Shown piece by piece: positions 8,597 to 18,737 of a stretch of DNA of 18,737 bases. The DNA lies in assembly GCA_022376515.1 (NCBI GenBank), contig WTXI01000529.1, positions 1 to 18,737 on the forward strand, in the 5' to 3' direction. The notes below the pieces were generated by a model that saw nothing but the letters and a program-made list of their open reading frames with translations, did no database searches and was not told the origin of the DNA. The position numbers and the translations under genes were made by a program. This DNA is from Lactifluus volemus (lineage: Eukaryota > Basidiomycota > Agaricomycetes > Russulales > Russulaceae). The number at the start of each line of letters is the position of its first letter. The stretch's first letter is position 1.

Positions 8597-11284
8597 TCAG
8601 CGAACGTGGCGCTCCCCTCTCTCGTATTCCTCAGACCTGCTACCACCACCATGAAGCCGTGTCGTGCCGGGAACATACAAGGCTCCACGGTTATGTGCAC
8701 TGCGTTCTTTACGGCGTTGATGTGTCGGGGCGGGGAATGGCTCGGGCTGGCCAACCTGTGGGCCACTCGAGTAAAATATCTTGGGTCGCCAAGATTCACG
8801 TTCGTCCATGATCGCCGAATTTTTGAACTTCTCTACAAGCGCTTCCTTCCCTCTAAGTACGTAAAAATCAACGCTAGTGCAAAGAAAAGCTAAAGAGTAT
8901 AGCGCACTGGTAGTTCGCATAAGACATTTGAAGGACCTTCTCGCTAGCATACATATTCCTACATGCTCATTAGAGAAGTATATCTTGGGAGTAAGACTAA
9001 AGCTTACCACTTAACTCCGAGTCGCGCCTTCGCAAAGCGAAGGAGATCATCGACTGTGATGAAATTTACGAACGCATACCCAACATTACACCCTGAGACA
9101 CCGTGAAGAACGTCACTTGCAAGCGTAGTGAGCGCGTACCATTCTTAAAGTCCATCCTCAAATAGAAGAAATCGATGCGCCTTGAACAGACGCGTTCGAT
9201 AAAGGTAATCAGGTCCTTGTCGGTCATTTTGTTTGGGATGTTCTTGATCATCACCGTCGTGCGCATGTCTTGTCCGCTTTCGATCCGCGCGATGTTCAGA
9301 TTGTTGTCCATAGATTGTTCACCGGGCTCAAGCAAACTTGGGGTACGGTACTTCAGATGGCTCTGCGATGTTTGGGATGACACACGTGATGAAGACATAT
9401 GCGGATTTGAGGGGGCGATCCGCCGCGCGATGTGTGCATTTGCTGGCCTTGGCAAAATGTATTCAGGTGTATATGTGCTGGGACACGCAGGGATGAAGGA
9501 TTGTGTGTATGGATGCACGTCATATGTCCCAATGTGCCCATGTCCACAGGCCGCTTGTTGCGTACCCTGCACGTAGGGTTTCAGATCATGATGATCGAGT
9601 GTAGGGCAGCTGGCTTGATTGTCCACAACGCGTTGACTTGCATCGAAGCTTTGGCTACGCCGACGCTCACCCGTGCGATCAACAAACTCCGACCCCCAAT
9701 CCGGAGGTGCAGTGATCCGTCGGCGAAGGTCCTCTGCAAGTCGTGTACTCGCTAATGAAAACGCCTTGACACCGTCCCCTGCTTCGGCACTGGCGCTACG
9801 CGGTCTAGAGAAACGTGAAGCTGGGGGTTCTTCCGGTAACGAACCCTCCGTACTGGGAAAGGGGATGATATTTGCAAATTGAGACCGAGTGCTCGCGTCG
9901 GTGGCGGTGATGCTGAAGAGGCGGAAAGACGAGATGGTGGTAACAGCTTGGTTGTGAAGAGAGTGAATTGAGTGCCCAAGACGTGCGGCCTGTCGTGTAG
10001 ATCCTGGAATGCGGCTTGAGTCTCACGTACGTCATAATATTCTACGTAAAACCACTTCGAAAACAACAGAATTTTAGCGTTATGTATCACTTAGATTCCA
10101 GTGGTTTATGTAGACTTGCCTGTCCATCTCCCGAACGAGGGTACCATTCCCGGAACGCTAGTAAAGTGCCAAAGCGATCGAGAATAGAGCGGACCGTGGA
10201 TGGCTCGGTAGAATGGTCCCTGATTTGGATCAGAAAGGCAGCCTCTTCCTCTATTTCCGTTACGGGCGAAGGATTTCCCGTGAGCTGACAAACATGAGGT
10301 TCAGGGATGATACATCAGCGAAAAGAAAACCACACGAACATCTCTTGCCTCAGCAACAGAAATGAAACCAGAACGAAGTTGAATTGCGTGTTGAATACCA
10401 CCAAGGACTATGTGTGCCTTGCCCGAGCGGACTGCACGGCAGGCATTCTCTGCGTGGCGTAAATCGTGAAACGCAAGAATGACAACGCCCAGACTTTGTA
10501 GGTGGCCAGTCCAGATGCCTTTGGATGCACCATACGGCGCGAAGGCACTCTTGATTCCCTCGTTTGTGACCGACTTGGGGACATTGCTTATCTAGCAGGA
10601 GGTTTAGGATGTACAAAAAAACGTTATCCGTCGTTGAGTTTACTGACCAGGAGGAAGCGGCTAGGCGCAGTATCAGAACATAGATAACGGGAAAGCGGAG
10701 GTTTAGGCTCCAGTTGCTGGCTCTGCGATGATGGGGGATAAGAACAGTCTGCTGGTGTAATATCGCCAACTAAGTCGTCTGGATCGGAAGCCTTTTGGGC
10801 AAGATATTTTGATTTCCGCCGCCAAAGAGCGGCATTTATACTATCGAGATCAGTTGGAGTCGCAGGAAGACCACCTTGACTTGCGTTATCATTAAGGGAA
10901 GATGGAGTAAGGGGAGGAGTAAGTGGCTGCGGAGGCCTCGGCGGTGATGCGCATGGGCTAGGTGACGGAGAAGTTTGCTGGGTCTTCGAGGGGGCGAGGT
11001 CTAGAGGGCCAAGGTGAGCGTGATTTGACGTTGGAGCTGTCACAGTAGAGGATAATGGAGAATCGGGTGCTTGATGAAGATGGCTGCCCGCATGAACACT
11101 GGACAAATCAAGTCGACTGGTGAGTGGCTGTACTCACTGATACAAGAGGGGATATACTTACCACAAGTTAGGGAGAGAAGGGGAAGGATGTAGGCGTTGG
11201 GAAGTGCGGCCAAATGACTGATTTGGTGTCAATGTCGCGGAGAAAGCCGAGATGATGAGAACAAACCTTTCCAAAGTCGCACAT
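8597..11284 (-). CDS. Mei2-like RNA-binding protein with three RRMs
   Basis: Homologue of fission-yeast Mei2, an RNA-binding switch for meiosis, and of the plant AML proteins. Ten exons fit in frame: 11284-11267, 11217-11162, 11116-10648, 10591-10334, 10284-10120, 10054-9945, 9912-9140, 9092-9008, 8943-8908 and 8852-8597 (2226 nt, 741 aa). The N terminus is Pro/Ser-rich (PPLTPSSLN). RRM1 starts at SRFLLISNVP (about 175) with GVVILAFHDLRHA; RRM2 includes WFYVEYYDVRETQAAF; a disordered linker follows; the hallmark C-terminal RRM3 has TTVMIKNIPNKMTDKDL (about 577) and IDFFYLRMDF, then EKVLQMSYANYQGKEALVEKF and RRKERSAHNRG. Weak points are intron 6 (32 nt, very short), intron 8 (drops the usual WNMFSS-like segment), intron 5 (GC-AG, GCAAGT), and exon 1 with intron 1, chosen because ATG plus two introns keeps frame. 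Exon 4 could instead end at 10349 with a GC donor. Confidence 0.85.
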
Positions 11285-11379
11285 GTAGAGATGGGGGGGA
11301 AGGACGAGGAGCGGAGAGATGAGATGGATACGGGGAGGAAAGAAAAAGGTGAGGTGAGGGACCAGGCGGAGGAGGAAGG

Positions 11380-11389
11380 TTATATAATT
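11380..11389 (-). promoter_or_regulatory. TATA-like box and CT-rich leader of the Mei2-like gene
   Basis: On the minus strand a TATATAA-type element sits about 100 bases upstream of the proposed ATG at 11284. Between them the coding strand is a strongly pyrimidine-rich tract (purine-rich on the plus strand, about 11285-11380). TATA box, CT-rich tract and ATG is a common fungal core-promoter order and supports the start site chosen. Function is inferred. Confidence 0.45.
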
Positions 11390-14300
11390 GGAGCCAAGGG
11401 AGATGACAGGCCCAGAACGGAAAAGGAAGCGCAAGTGGGGACGGACGCGCGTGAGGGGAAATCTCTTGCGCTGATCTTGTATGGAAGATTCGTATCGTCA
11501 CCTCTCCTTCATTAGCTCTAGTCTTGGCCAATCGGTCGGTCGTTTCACTAAATAAATTACTGTCAACAGCATTGCGACTTTGGTCATTTCCGGAGCCCAC
11601 CTCATATTCCCTATTACAGTTCTCCCCTCCTAACCTCTATCTTCCCGAATGACATGTCAGCTTCGAGCTCCCAGTTCTCGTGATTCATGCTAGGTAAAAG
11701 AGACCTACTCAAATGCGCATGTCAAATGACAACCCTCATTTCCTCCTTGGACCGAGATCCTACTATGGAAGCTGCCAATGACTATCCATTTTTGGTGTAC
11801 TGTACCTTCACACAACACCATGTTCGCCCCCATCGTGTGCAGTGTGTGTCGCTATTGTCATTGCAGCATGGCTTGCAGACTCCCGTGTCTATCAATTTGT
11901 TTTCATTGGTGGCTTGGACCACTACAGGGGAGGGGCACAATAGATGAAGCAACCACGCAGTCAAAGAAAAAAAGGTCGGCTATTGCACCGTGGCGAGCTG
12001 AGGCCAACTTGTTGGCGCTGCCGGCATGCCGAATTTTTACCCATTTCCAGCGAATGCTGCACCGCTCGTCACGGAGTTAGATCCAAAGCCGACATGCAGA
12101 TTACCCTTCGACACCCCGCGCCTCCAAGCTCAAGTCGTAAGCTCTTCCATCTCCCTCTATCTTATTATTGCTCTGTACGGTCTCCAAAGCTTACGCCGGT
12201 ATTGCGCATTGCGTTGTTCGTGCCTGTAAAGGTCACGCATCTCCGACCGCGAATTCCCGGCGACAGCTGCCGTCACGCGAACCCCTCGCCCTTCCCCCAC
12301 TCGAATAAACACTTTCCAGATTCGACTCGGATGTGTCAGCTGATGACACATTTTATTCCTCTGCCATTTTAGGGCATATGTACTTCTCTCCGGGTGTAGT
12401 CTCAGCCTAATAAGCCACTTCTCCCTCCTCTAGAGAGATACTGTACAGTTGGTGAGACCAGCTTCCCCCTCCTCAGATCGGCAATTTGCTTCCGCTTTGC
12501 ATCCATCTGACCAGAGGCTGATGTGAATCCCTCATGTGCACTGCCTTACATTGCTTCCACTAACAACTTATCTATCTGTCTCCGAGATCTGCGTGACAAT
12601 AGCAATAAAGGATCGCATCGCAGTCACCACCATGTCTCGCGCTGTGCCATGCCGTGCTTAGCTTCGAAAACATGTCATGTCTGCCACGGGCGTCAATGTA
12701 GGTCGCTCGCCAAATCCGATGCAAAATCTCTACGGCTATACTATCACCCAAGTACATATCAACGGATCACATTGCAACGTTGTGTGCAAAGGACTCAAAT
12801 GTTGAATTACGTCCATGAACAACGGTGGCAATTACTTGAATGAAACCCAGGCTGTGCATTGTATTTTAGCAATAAGATGTAGTTGTTGACGGCACTACTC
12901 TCACAAACCAATTCCTGGAATGGAGTGGGTATACAATGTCGGGTTGTGCTTAATCCGTCTCCATGCGGACCTCTGCAAAATCTCCAGAGGTCTGTGTGTC
13001 ATTTGCGATCGAAGATGATCAGAATGCGCAATAGATCTAGCCGTATCTGTACAGGCCTCACAAACGACTGAATGATATGTGGGAAGTAAAAATGTTCGTC
13101 GATGGGGGGCGAGAACAACCAATACGTTCCTGGAGAGGTCGATTCCATCTGATTCGTATATACGGCGGCCCGGGTGTAATGAGAGACATTAGTTGCTAGG
13201 CCTGAGCTTCTCCGTATTGATCGAGCTGACACAGTTCACATAAATATATATCTCGTCATGCCCACGAGTTCATCAACGAGCAGAGGACTGTGCTTCACTT
13301 GAACGACACCAATCTGGGGTGGCGGGGAAGGAATCCACCCTCATAGAGTACGGCGAACGAGACGACCATACTGAAAGTTCAGCCAGAAACTGGTGCCCAC
13401 CAGCACCCGAGAAAGAAAATGCCAGAACACCACGTTCACCAAACCCTCGGCGTGCTGCTGTGTTATTCCACACATCAGGGGAAGATCTGTCCTGTGAGTG
13501 GATGCTGTCAATTAGTGTGAGTTAAAACGACACATCGGTAGATCAGGATACGGTGACATTAACAGTGACTTTACCTACGTGTAGACATCTCAAAAGCACG
13601 ACAAGCGATGCTCTGGTTGGGATCATCCCGCTGATAAATCATCCTAAAAAGATAAAACGTTACGGGTGGGTCCGAAGACGTGGGAAAAGTCAAGATGCCA
13701 AATACAGCTGTCACGGTTACACGGTCAATAAATTAGTGAACGTAACCTCCAACAAAGCAGACACCCTCCAGCCTCCAGGCACCCCCCAAAGGAGGAGCCG
13801 AATCAAAGAGGACGCTGAGAGCTTGGCCTTCGTCAGAGATCACTAGATCACTAGCTATTCTAGACCAGTGAGTTGTTTCGGCACTTGACTTGGCACTTGA
13901 TACAAATTGTCACGCAATGTACTGTTGGTAGTCAACCACAAATTGAGATGTAACTGAAATTAATTGATGAACATGACTTGGTTCTAGCCCACGTGAAACT
14001 CTCCAAAAGCTTACTTGTTCCTGTCAGAGAAGTTGTGAACAGAAGACTCTGTTGCCTCCAAACCGCATGTGTATGCTGGACTAAGTTACTTATACTTGTA
14101 ACACTGACAACACGCCCGAGGTGAATCCCCAGTGAACGTTGACACGTTGACAAGTTTGTCCAATTGCAAGATCATTTTTCCTCTTCTACCGATAACGGGC
14201 ATGTCCAGGTACTCAGGGACTCAGTCTTGTAATCTCCTTCACAGTTTCATGAAATCACTTTATTGTCTTCTAGGTGACGTATTCCCCTAGCTGAAAAGAC

Positions 14301-14494
14301 AATTGTGACAGTAGGGCCAATCATAACTATTTGACAGGCTGCTCATTCTGGAATTGCATCCAGTTCTCTTGCCGGTGGTGTTAATATTATACACTCGCGC
14401 GGATTTGGAAATCTGAATGCATGCATCCGATTGAAAAGACCCAAGCTCGTAACACCGGATCCGTACCGCCCCAACACATTCTCCAAGGGGCACA
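11390..14494. other. Long intergenic region between two divergent genes, no convincing gene
   Basis: About 3.1 kb separates the Mei2-like gene (minus) and the hydrolase (plus), so both promoters lie here. I see no conserved domain, tRNA or long repeat. One weak coding candidate is a plus-strand pair: 12026-12136 and 12190-12372, joined by a possible 53-nt GT-AG intron, stay in frame for 97 aa, but the product is unrecognised. A TA-rich patch (ataaatatatat) lies near 13239-13250, and atcactag is repeated twice at about 13839-13853. Otherwise the open frames are short and overlap on both strands, as expected of noncoding DNA. Confidence 0.4.
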
Positions 14495-15751
14495 ATGGTC
14501 CATCAATTCCGTTATCATCCACGCAAGCTGCTATACCTCACTTTTGAACTTACTACCACATTCCTCTTCCGTCTACCGTTCTGGGTTCTCATTTATGTGC
14601 CCAGGACCTTGCGACCACGACAGTCGTGGTCACTCAAAAAATCAATTCTGATCAGGACATTGGACCGTCTAAATGTCGTCCAGGGAAGGTGGGGTAGAAG
14701 AAACTCGTGCATGGCTCTTGGGAAGTGACACAGTTTGTGCAGGACGGACTCATTACAAGTTTTTGGCGATCACTTGACTGTGTCAGAGGGTCCGGACGTG
14801 AAGCATGTCTGGGTTGAGCCCACACCCCAACTAATAAACGCAGAAATTCAAGGCTGTGCCGAAATTGCAAATGTAATGCCTAGGCCCATTCCTGGATATT
14901 GGCTAGACAAAGAAGAAATGGACACGGACATAGGAATGCCACCAAGGCCGGGAGAAAAGGTCGTCTACTCGTTGCACGGCGGTGCTTTTATCAGACTTTC
15001 AGCGAGTCCACACGATATTGCCGCGAACATTGGACGGGGGTTACTCGAACACTGCGACAATGTCCATCGCATATTTGCGATCGAGTATAGACTGTCAAAG
15101 CATGCACCCGACGAGCCTGCCCACCCATTCCCAGCGGCACTACTCGACGCACTAGCCGGCTATATATATCTGACGAGGACCGTTGGCTTCTCTCCAGAGA
15201 ACATCATTATTGAGGGGGATTCTGCCGGGGGGAATCTTGCACTCGCCCTCGTGCGTTATCTTGTGGAGAATACAAGAATTATCGATGGATTGCCAGCACC
15301 ACCCGACGCGCTGCTGTTGCTCTCACCGTGGGTCGACCCGAACGATACAGCAGTGCCTCCGGGCTCACGTGCGAACGCAAACATGGCGTCTGACTACATT
15401 GGTCCACCGGAGGGTCCCGTTGCCTTGTATGCGCGACGCGCATTTCTCGGACCGCTTGCGCACGTATCTAATGGACGGTTCAACCGGTATGTGGCTCCTG
15501 GGTGCGCAGATGCCCGCATGCCACATGTATCGTTTGAAGGATTCCCGCGTACAATGATTGTAGCTGGAGAGGCGGAAGTGTTGGTGGACCAGATCAACAC
15601 GTTGGTGGGGCGCATGAAGCGTGATTTGGGCGAGAAAGTACGTTATCACGAAGCACGGGATGCCGTTTACGACTTTTTACTTTTCCCATTCTGCGAACCT
15701 GAGCGGACGCTAGCCCTTGACGCCATTGCTACGTGGATAGGATGGGAATGA
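14495..15751 (+). CDS. Alpha/beta-hydrolase of the hormone-sensitive-lipase type (membrane-anchored)
   Basis: Predicted esterase or lipase of the alpha/beta-hydrolase fold-3 (HSL) family. Exon 1 is 14495-14688 and exon 2 is 14743-15751; the 54-nt GT-AG intron joins them in frame to 400 aa. A hydrophobic segment at about 12-35 (LLYLTFELTTTFLFRLPFWV) suggests an N-terminal anchor, followed by basic RPRQSW. The oxyanion-hole motif appears as HGGA (143-146) and the nucleophile motif GDSAGG has Ser225. GEAEVLVDQ (340-348) supplies the acidic region. Where the family normally has His in D-A-V-H-D, this protein has Tyr374 (codon tac at 15668-15670), so the triad seems incomplete. A plus-strand T-run (about 15795-15806) follows the stop in the 3' flank. 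Substrate unknown; family firm, activity doubtful. Confidence 0.88.
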
Positions 15752-15892
15752 TAGTTTCCTTTTTGGTGTTATTGGTCCCTTTTTATTTATTAGTTTTTTT
15801 TTTTTTCGTTCGCTCATCCTGCAAGGTACATACAATAATCCATGTTGGCTTGAATCCCATTTTCTCTTCCGCAGTTTCGTCTTTACCTTCTC
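15752..15892 (+). promoter_or_regulatory. Short spacer with T-run between hydrolase and UPF2
   Basis: This 141-base gap serves as the 3' flank of the hydrolase and promoter or leader of UPF2. It holds a T-run (about 15795-15806) and pyrimidine-rich sequence before the UPF2 ATG. The spacing is tight, so transcripts may overlap. Confidence 0.35.
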
Positions 15893-18737
15893 ATGGAGCC
15901 AGTCATTTCCAAAAGTGATGAAGAGAAAGCACGTCATGACAGGCGCGTTCAACTAAAGTCCTTGAACGCACACAGTGGAGGTACGCCATCAAACTAAGTG
16001 GTTTCGGTAAAGCTTACGGACCCGCTTGTCGGTGTCCCCTCGGATTATGAAGACACAAGCAAGGCCTTGGACTCCTCTATGAAGCGGCATACAACCCTCA
16101 TCAAACGTATACGCCAGTCGATTGGTCTCGACAATCGTGACCAGATACTTAAAGACATTGAGACCCTCACACTCGAAAAGTATATCGAGGAAATCGCAGG
16201 GGCAGTACCAGAAGGTATCGCGCGGTGCAAACTCGAAAAGGATGTGTGGAGTGCTGCGGAGGTGCGTCACCTCAAATGACACGCGATTCTCCCCCGTCCC
16301 GACCCGCATATACGCACACCTCAGGTCATTTCGGCCCTCCATCGGCGCTTTCCTACAGAATTTACACCCGCACTGGTCACCGCCCTCGGTAGTGCGCTGG
16401 CACCGCCGAACAAGGCAGCGCTTGCCACGATGGCGCCTGAGCAGCGGGAGAAAGAAGACTCGGTGCGTCTCACGCGGCAGCGGCCGATCCTACGGGTCTG
16501 CGCGGAACTTGCGCTGGTGGGTGTGATCCGCGACGCTCCTACACGGAGTGGCGGGGAGTGGATTTTGAAAGCATTACGAGACCTAGTATGCTACTTTCGC
16601 GATGGATTTGCGCCAGAGTTGGTCTAATTTCCGACAGCTGTCTAATGATCCCTCTCTGTCGTCCTTGCCTCTCCTTACGACCTTCCTCAAACCATACGCA
16701 CGACTTTTCTCGGTGTCATACCGCCCGCTACCTCGAAGCAAATACCGGCCAACACAGACTCCAGCCTGCTTTCCTCCAATACGAGCGACGCGGCCGAGAC
16801 AGCATTCCCCCCACTCGGCGCGGAAACGGAACAAGACGAGCTTATTGAGAAGGATATCCGCGACCGATTTAAGAGGATGTGCGAGGGATATTTCGAAAAT
16901 GTAGCGAAAAAGCTCGTTATAGAACACAAAGTATGTGGAATTATCGAATCTGCGTCAGGTTTGCCGTAGCCTAATAGCCTTGCAGAGGCTGCAAGAACAG
17001 GATCGCCGGAACCACGAGGCGTATATACGTTCGGGAGAGATTTTCGAAGATCGCCAACAAGCATACGAGAAGATGACAAAGAACTACGAGAAGTTGCTCA
17101 CGAATTCCCAGACGTACGTGCTCTGCGCTTGCGGATTTCATACCCACCCTCATGTGACCGGTGACTAGGTTATCCGAGCTGTTGTATCTTCCTATGCCTA
17201 CACTCCCAACTTCTTCGTCAACGGGGAATTCTATCCAGATCGGCACTAGTACAGGCGCACTTCTCTCTGATGACGCAGAAGAGGCTGCGTTTGCCGCTCT
17301 CGGAGGCAAATGGGAAGACGAGGAAGAGCGCAGGTTCTTTGAAGACATCCAGGACCTGCGAGAGATTGTTCCGAAAAGTATTCTTGGAATTGAAGACAGT
17401 AAGGATGTTAAAGGACTTGATGAAAACGACGCCGAGGCGAAGAAGAACGCGGAGGACGAGGAAGTAAGGAGACTAGAGGAGGAGCTTGCAGGTCTTGAAG
17501 CTTCGGGCGGTGCGCCGCAGGTAAATGGTAATACAGACTCGCAGGAGGAAGCTGCAGAGGAACAGGAGGATGGGTAAGGCACTTCTTTACTGCTTCGTCA
17601 ATGTTAGCACTGCTGACTAACGTCTTTTGGTAGTGTGCCCACCCCAACTCCTTCTACTCCGAAGGAGGGCTCGCGACCAGGCACTCCAACAGTGGCCCCT
17701 CAAGGTCCCTCACAACTGCTCACAGCCCTGCTTGCACGTCTACCAGACTGCACAAACCGCACACTTATTGACCAAGCCGCAGTCGAGTTCGCTTTCCTCA
17801 ACTCCAAAGCTGCACGCAAACGGTTGGTGAAGGCGAGTGTAACGCTACGTTACCACCGCGTACATGTTGACATGTTTTTCGGTAGTTCCTCACACAGGTT
17901 TCGAAAACGAGAACGGACTTACTGCCACATTACTCGCGGCTTGTGGCTACTCTCAGCAAATATATGCCCGATGTAGGCCATGATCTCGTTGCCGCCGTAG
18001 GTCTGCACGCCATGCATGCGTGCTACTCTCACAACGTTACAGTTAGACGAAGAGTTCAGATACTTACAGAGGAAGAAGAATGTTGTAGTAGAACTTGCTG
18101 AAGTGCGGCTCAAGGTACAGTACATCACCTCAGCGTCGCGGTCTCGTGTGCTAAGAAAGCGCAGAATATTACGTTCCTGACGAATCTGACCAAATTTAGA
18201 GTTGTCCCGCCGCATATCATTCTTCATATGTTCAAAGTCTGCATTGACGATTTTTCTGGTACGAATGTCGACAACCTTGCCCTACTGCTAGAGGGTTGCG
18301 GACGCTTCCTCCTTCGGAACGAGGAGACAAAGCAACGATTTAGCACCATGGCGAGTTGAGAAGCAGTATGAGTTGTGGCATTGCTAACCTTGTCGCCATG
18401 CAGATAGAATTGATGAAGCGCAAACAAAACCTTCTACACCTTGATCAACGTCAAATCATGCTACTTGAGAACGCCTACTATCAGGTATGTAGAGTATGCG
18501 GACCCAACCTGCAATACGGTGCTTATTGTCGTTCAGGCCAACCCTCCTGAACGTGCACCCCGCCAAGAGAAAGAGCGCACCCACATAGAACTCTTCATTC
18601 GGCATCTTATGTACGATGTTCTCACCAAACGTACCATCGACAAGGTTCTCAAGTTCCTACGCAAACTCGACTGGGACGATTCAGATACGCGTCGCATACT
18701 ACACAAAGTCTTCACAAAACCCCACAAACTGCGTTAT
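15893..18737 (+). CDS. UPF2: Nonsense-mediated mRNA decay factor UPF2 (5' part, cut by right edge)
   Basis: UPF2/NMD2 bridges UPF1 and UPF3 in cytoplasmic mRNA surveillance and has three MIF4G domains. Exons: 15893-15980, 16053-16261, 16325-16585, 16638-16930, 16986-17113, 17169-17573, 17634-17832, 17886-17996, 18043-18114, 18165-18350, 18404-18484 and 18537-18737 (continues). The first MIF4G region includes LDSSMKRHTTLIKRIRQSIG and ILKDIETLTLEKYIEEIAGA; the acidic linker has GGKWEDEEERRFFEDI; the second MIF4G has LARLPDCTNRTLIDQAAVEF, NVDNLALLLEGCGRFLLRNE and NPPERAPRQEKERT. Exon 4 is one base short: LTTFLKPYARLF and VIPPATSKQIP are in different frames near 16704-16713. Introns 7 (17833) and 10 (18351) start with GCGAGT. 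The donor after exon 1 and its 72-nt intron are inferred. Gene identity is firm. Confidence 0.9.

Noticed and set aside
13273..13525. Overlapping open frames on both strands near 13.4 kb
   Set aside because: No motif, no plausible splice partners, and equally open on both strands.
13553..13846. Plus-strand 97-codon open frame (and its minus-strand complement)
   Set aside because: Neither strand gives a recognisable protein or joins to neighbouring exons.
14584..14640. Short inverted repeat gaccacga / tcgtggtc
   Set aside because: It lies inside hydrolase exon 1 and encodes normal family residues; probably chance.
1..18737. tRNA, rRNA or CRISPR array
   Set aside because: No cloverleaf with a convincing T-loop and no regularly spaced repeats were seen; the few ttcga strings lie in or next to coding exons. 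A tRNAscan run would settle it.

Overview
The window looks like nuclear DNA from a filamentous basidiomycete, probably an Agaricomycete. The protein families are fungal, and the genes are cut by many introns of about 45-85 nt with GT-AG (or GC-AG) ends. I spliced the genes by hand. Five gene models are supported: a formate/nitrite transporter (FNT), an MFS transporter, a Mei2-type RNA-binding protein, an alpha/beta-hydrolase of the hormone-sensitive-lipase (HSL) type, and the 5' part of the nonsense-mediated-decay factor UPF2. A second FNT copy is cut by the left edge. All identifications come from recognising motifs, not from a database search.

Layout. Positions 1-2310 and about 3937-6730 are two diverged direct copies of one unit, an FNT gene followed on its right by an MFS gene, both on the minus strand. 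In the left copy the visible FNT exons and splice sites are intact, but the MFS gene is a deleted remnant (about 1940-2310). In the right copy both FNT (2780-4439, 13 exons, 305 aa) and MFS (5702-8041, 9 exons, 632 aa) give complete in-frame spliced proteins. A frameshifted retroelement fragment lies in the left copy at about 1215-1467. Next is the Mei2-like gene (8597-11284, minus, three RRMs), then about 3.2 kb with no convincing gene. On the plus strand follow the alpha/beta-hydrolase (14495-15751, 2 exons, 400 aa) and, 141 bases later, UPF2 (15893 to the right edge, 12 exons visible).

How the genes relate. FNT carries small monovalent anions such as nitrite or formate, and the adjacent MFS protein is a predicted plasma-membrane transporter of unknown substrate. 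Their duplication as a pair may only reflect adjacency. Mei2 and UPF2 are both RNA-metabolism genes but are separated by the hydrolase and show no operon-like link.

Points of interest are the uneven decay of the duplicated pair, at least four GC-AG introns among about 43, a His-to-Tyr change at the expected catalytic position of the hydrolase, a one-base frameshift in UPF2, and two awkward junctions in the Mei2 gene. I found no clear sign of a wholly new system, CRISPR array, tRNA or rRNA.
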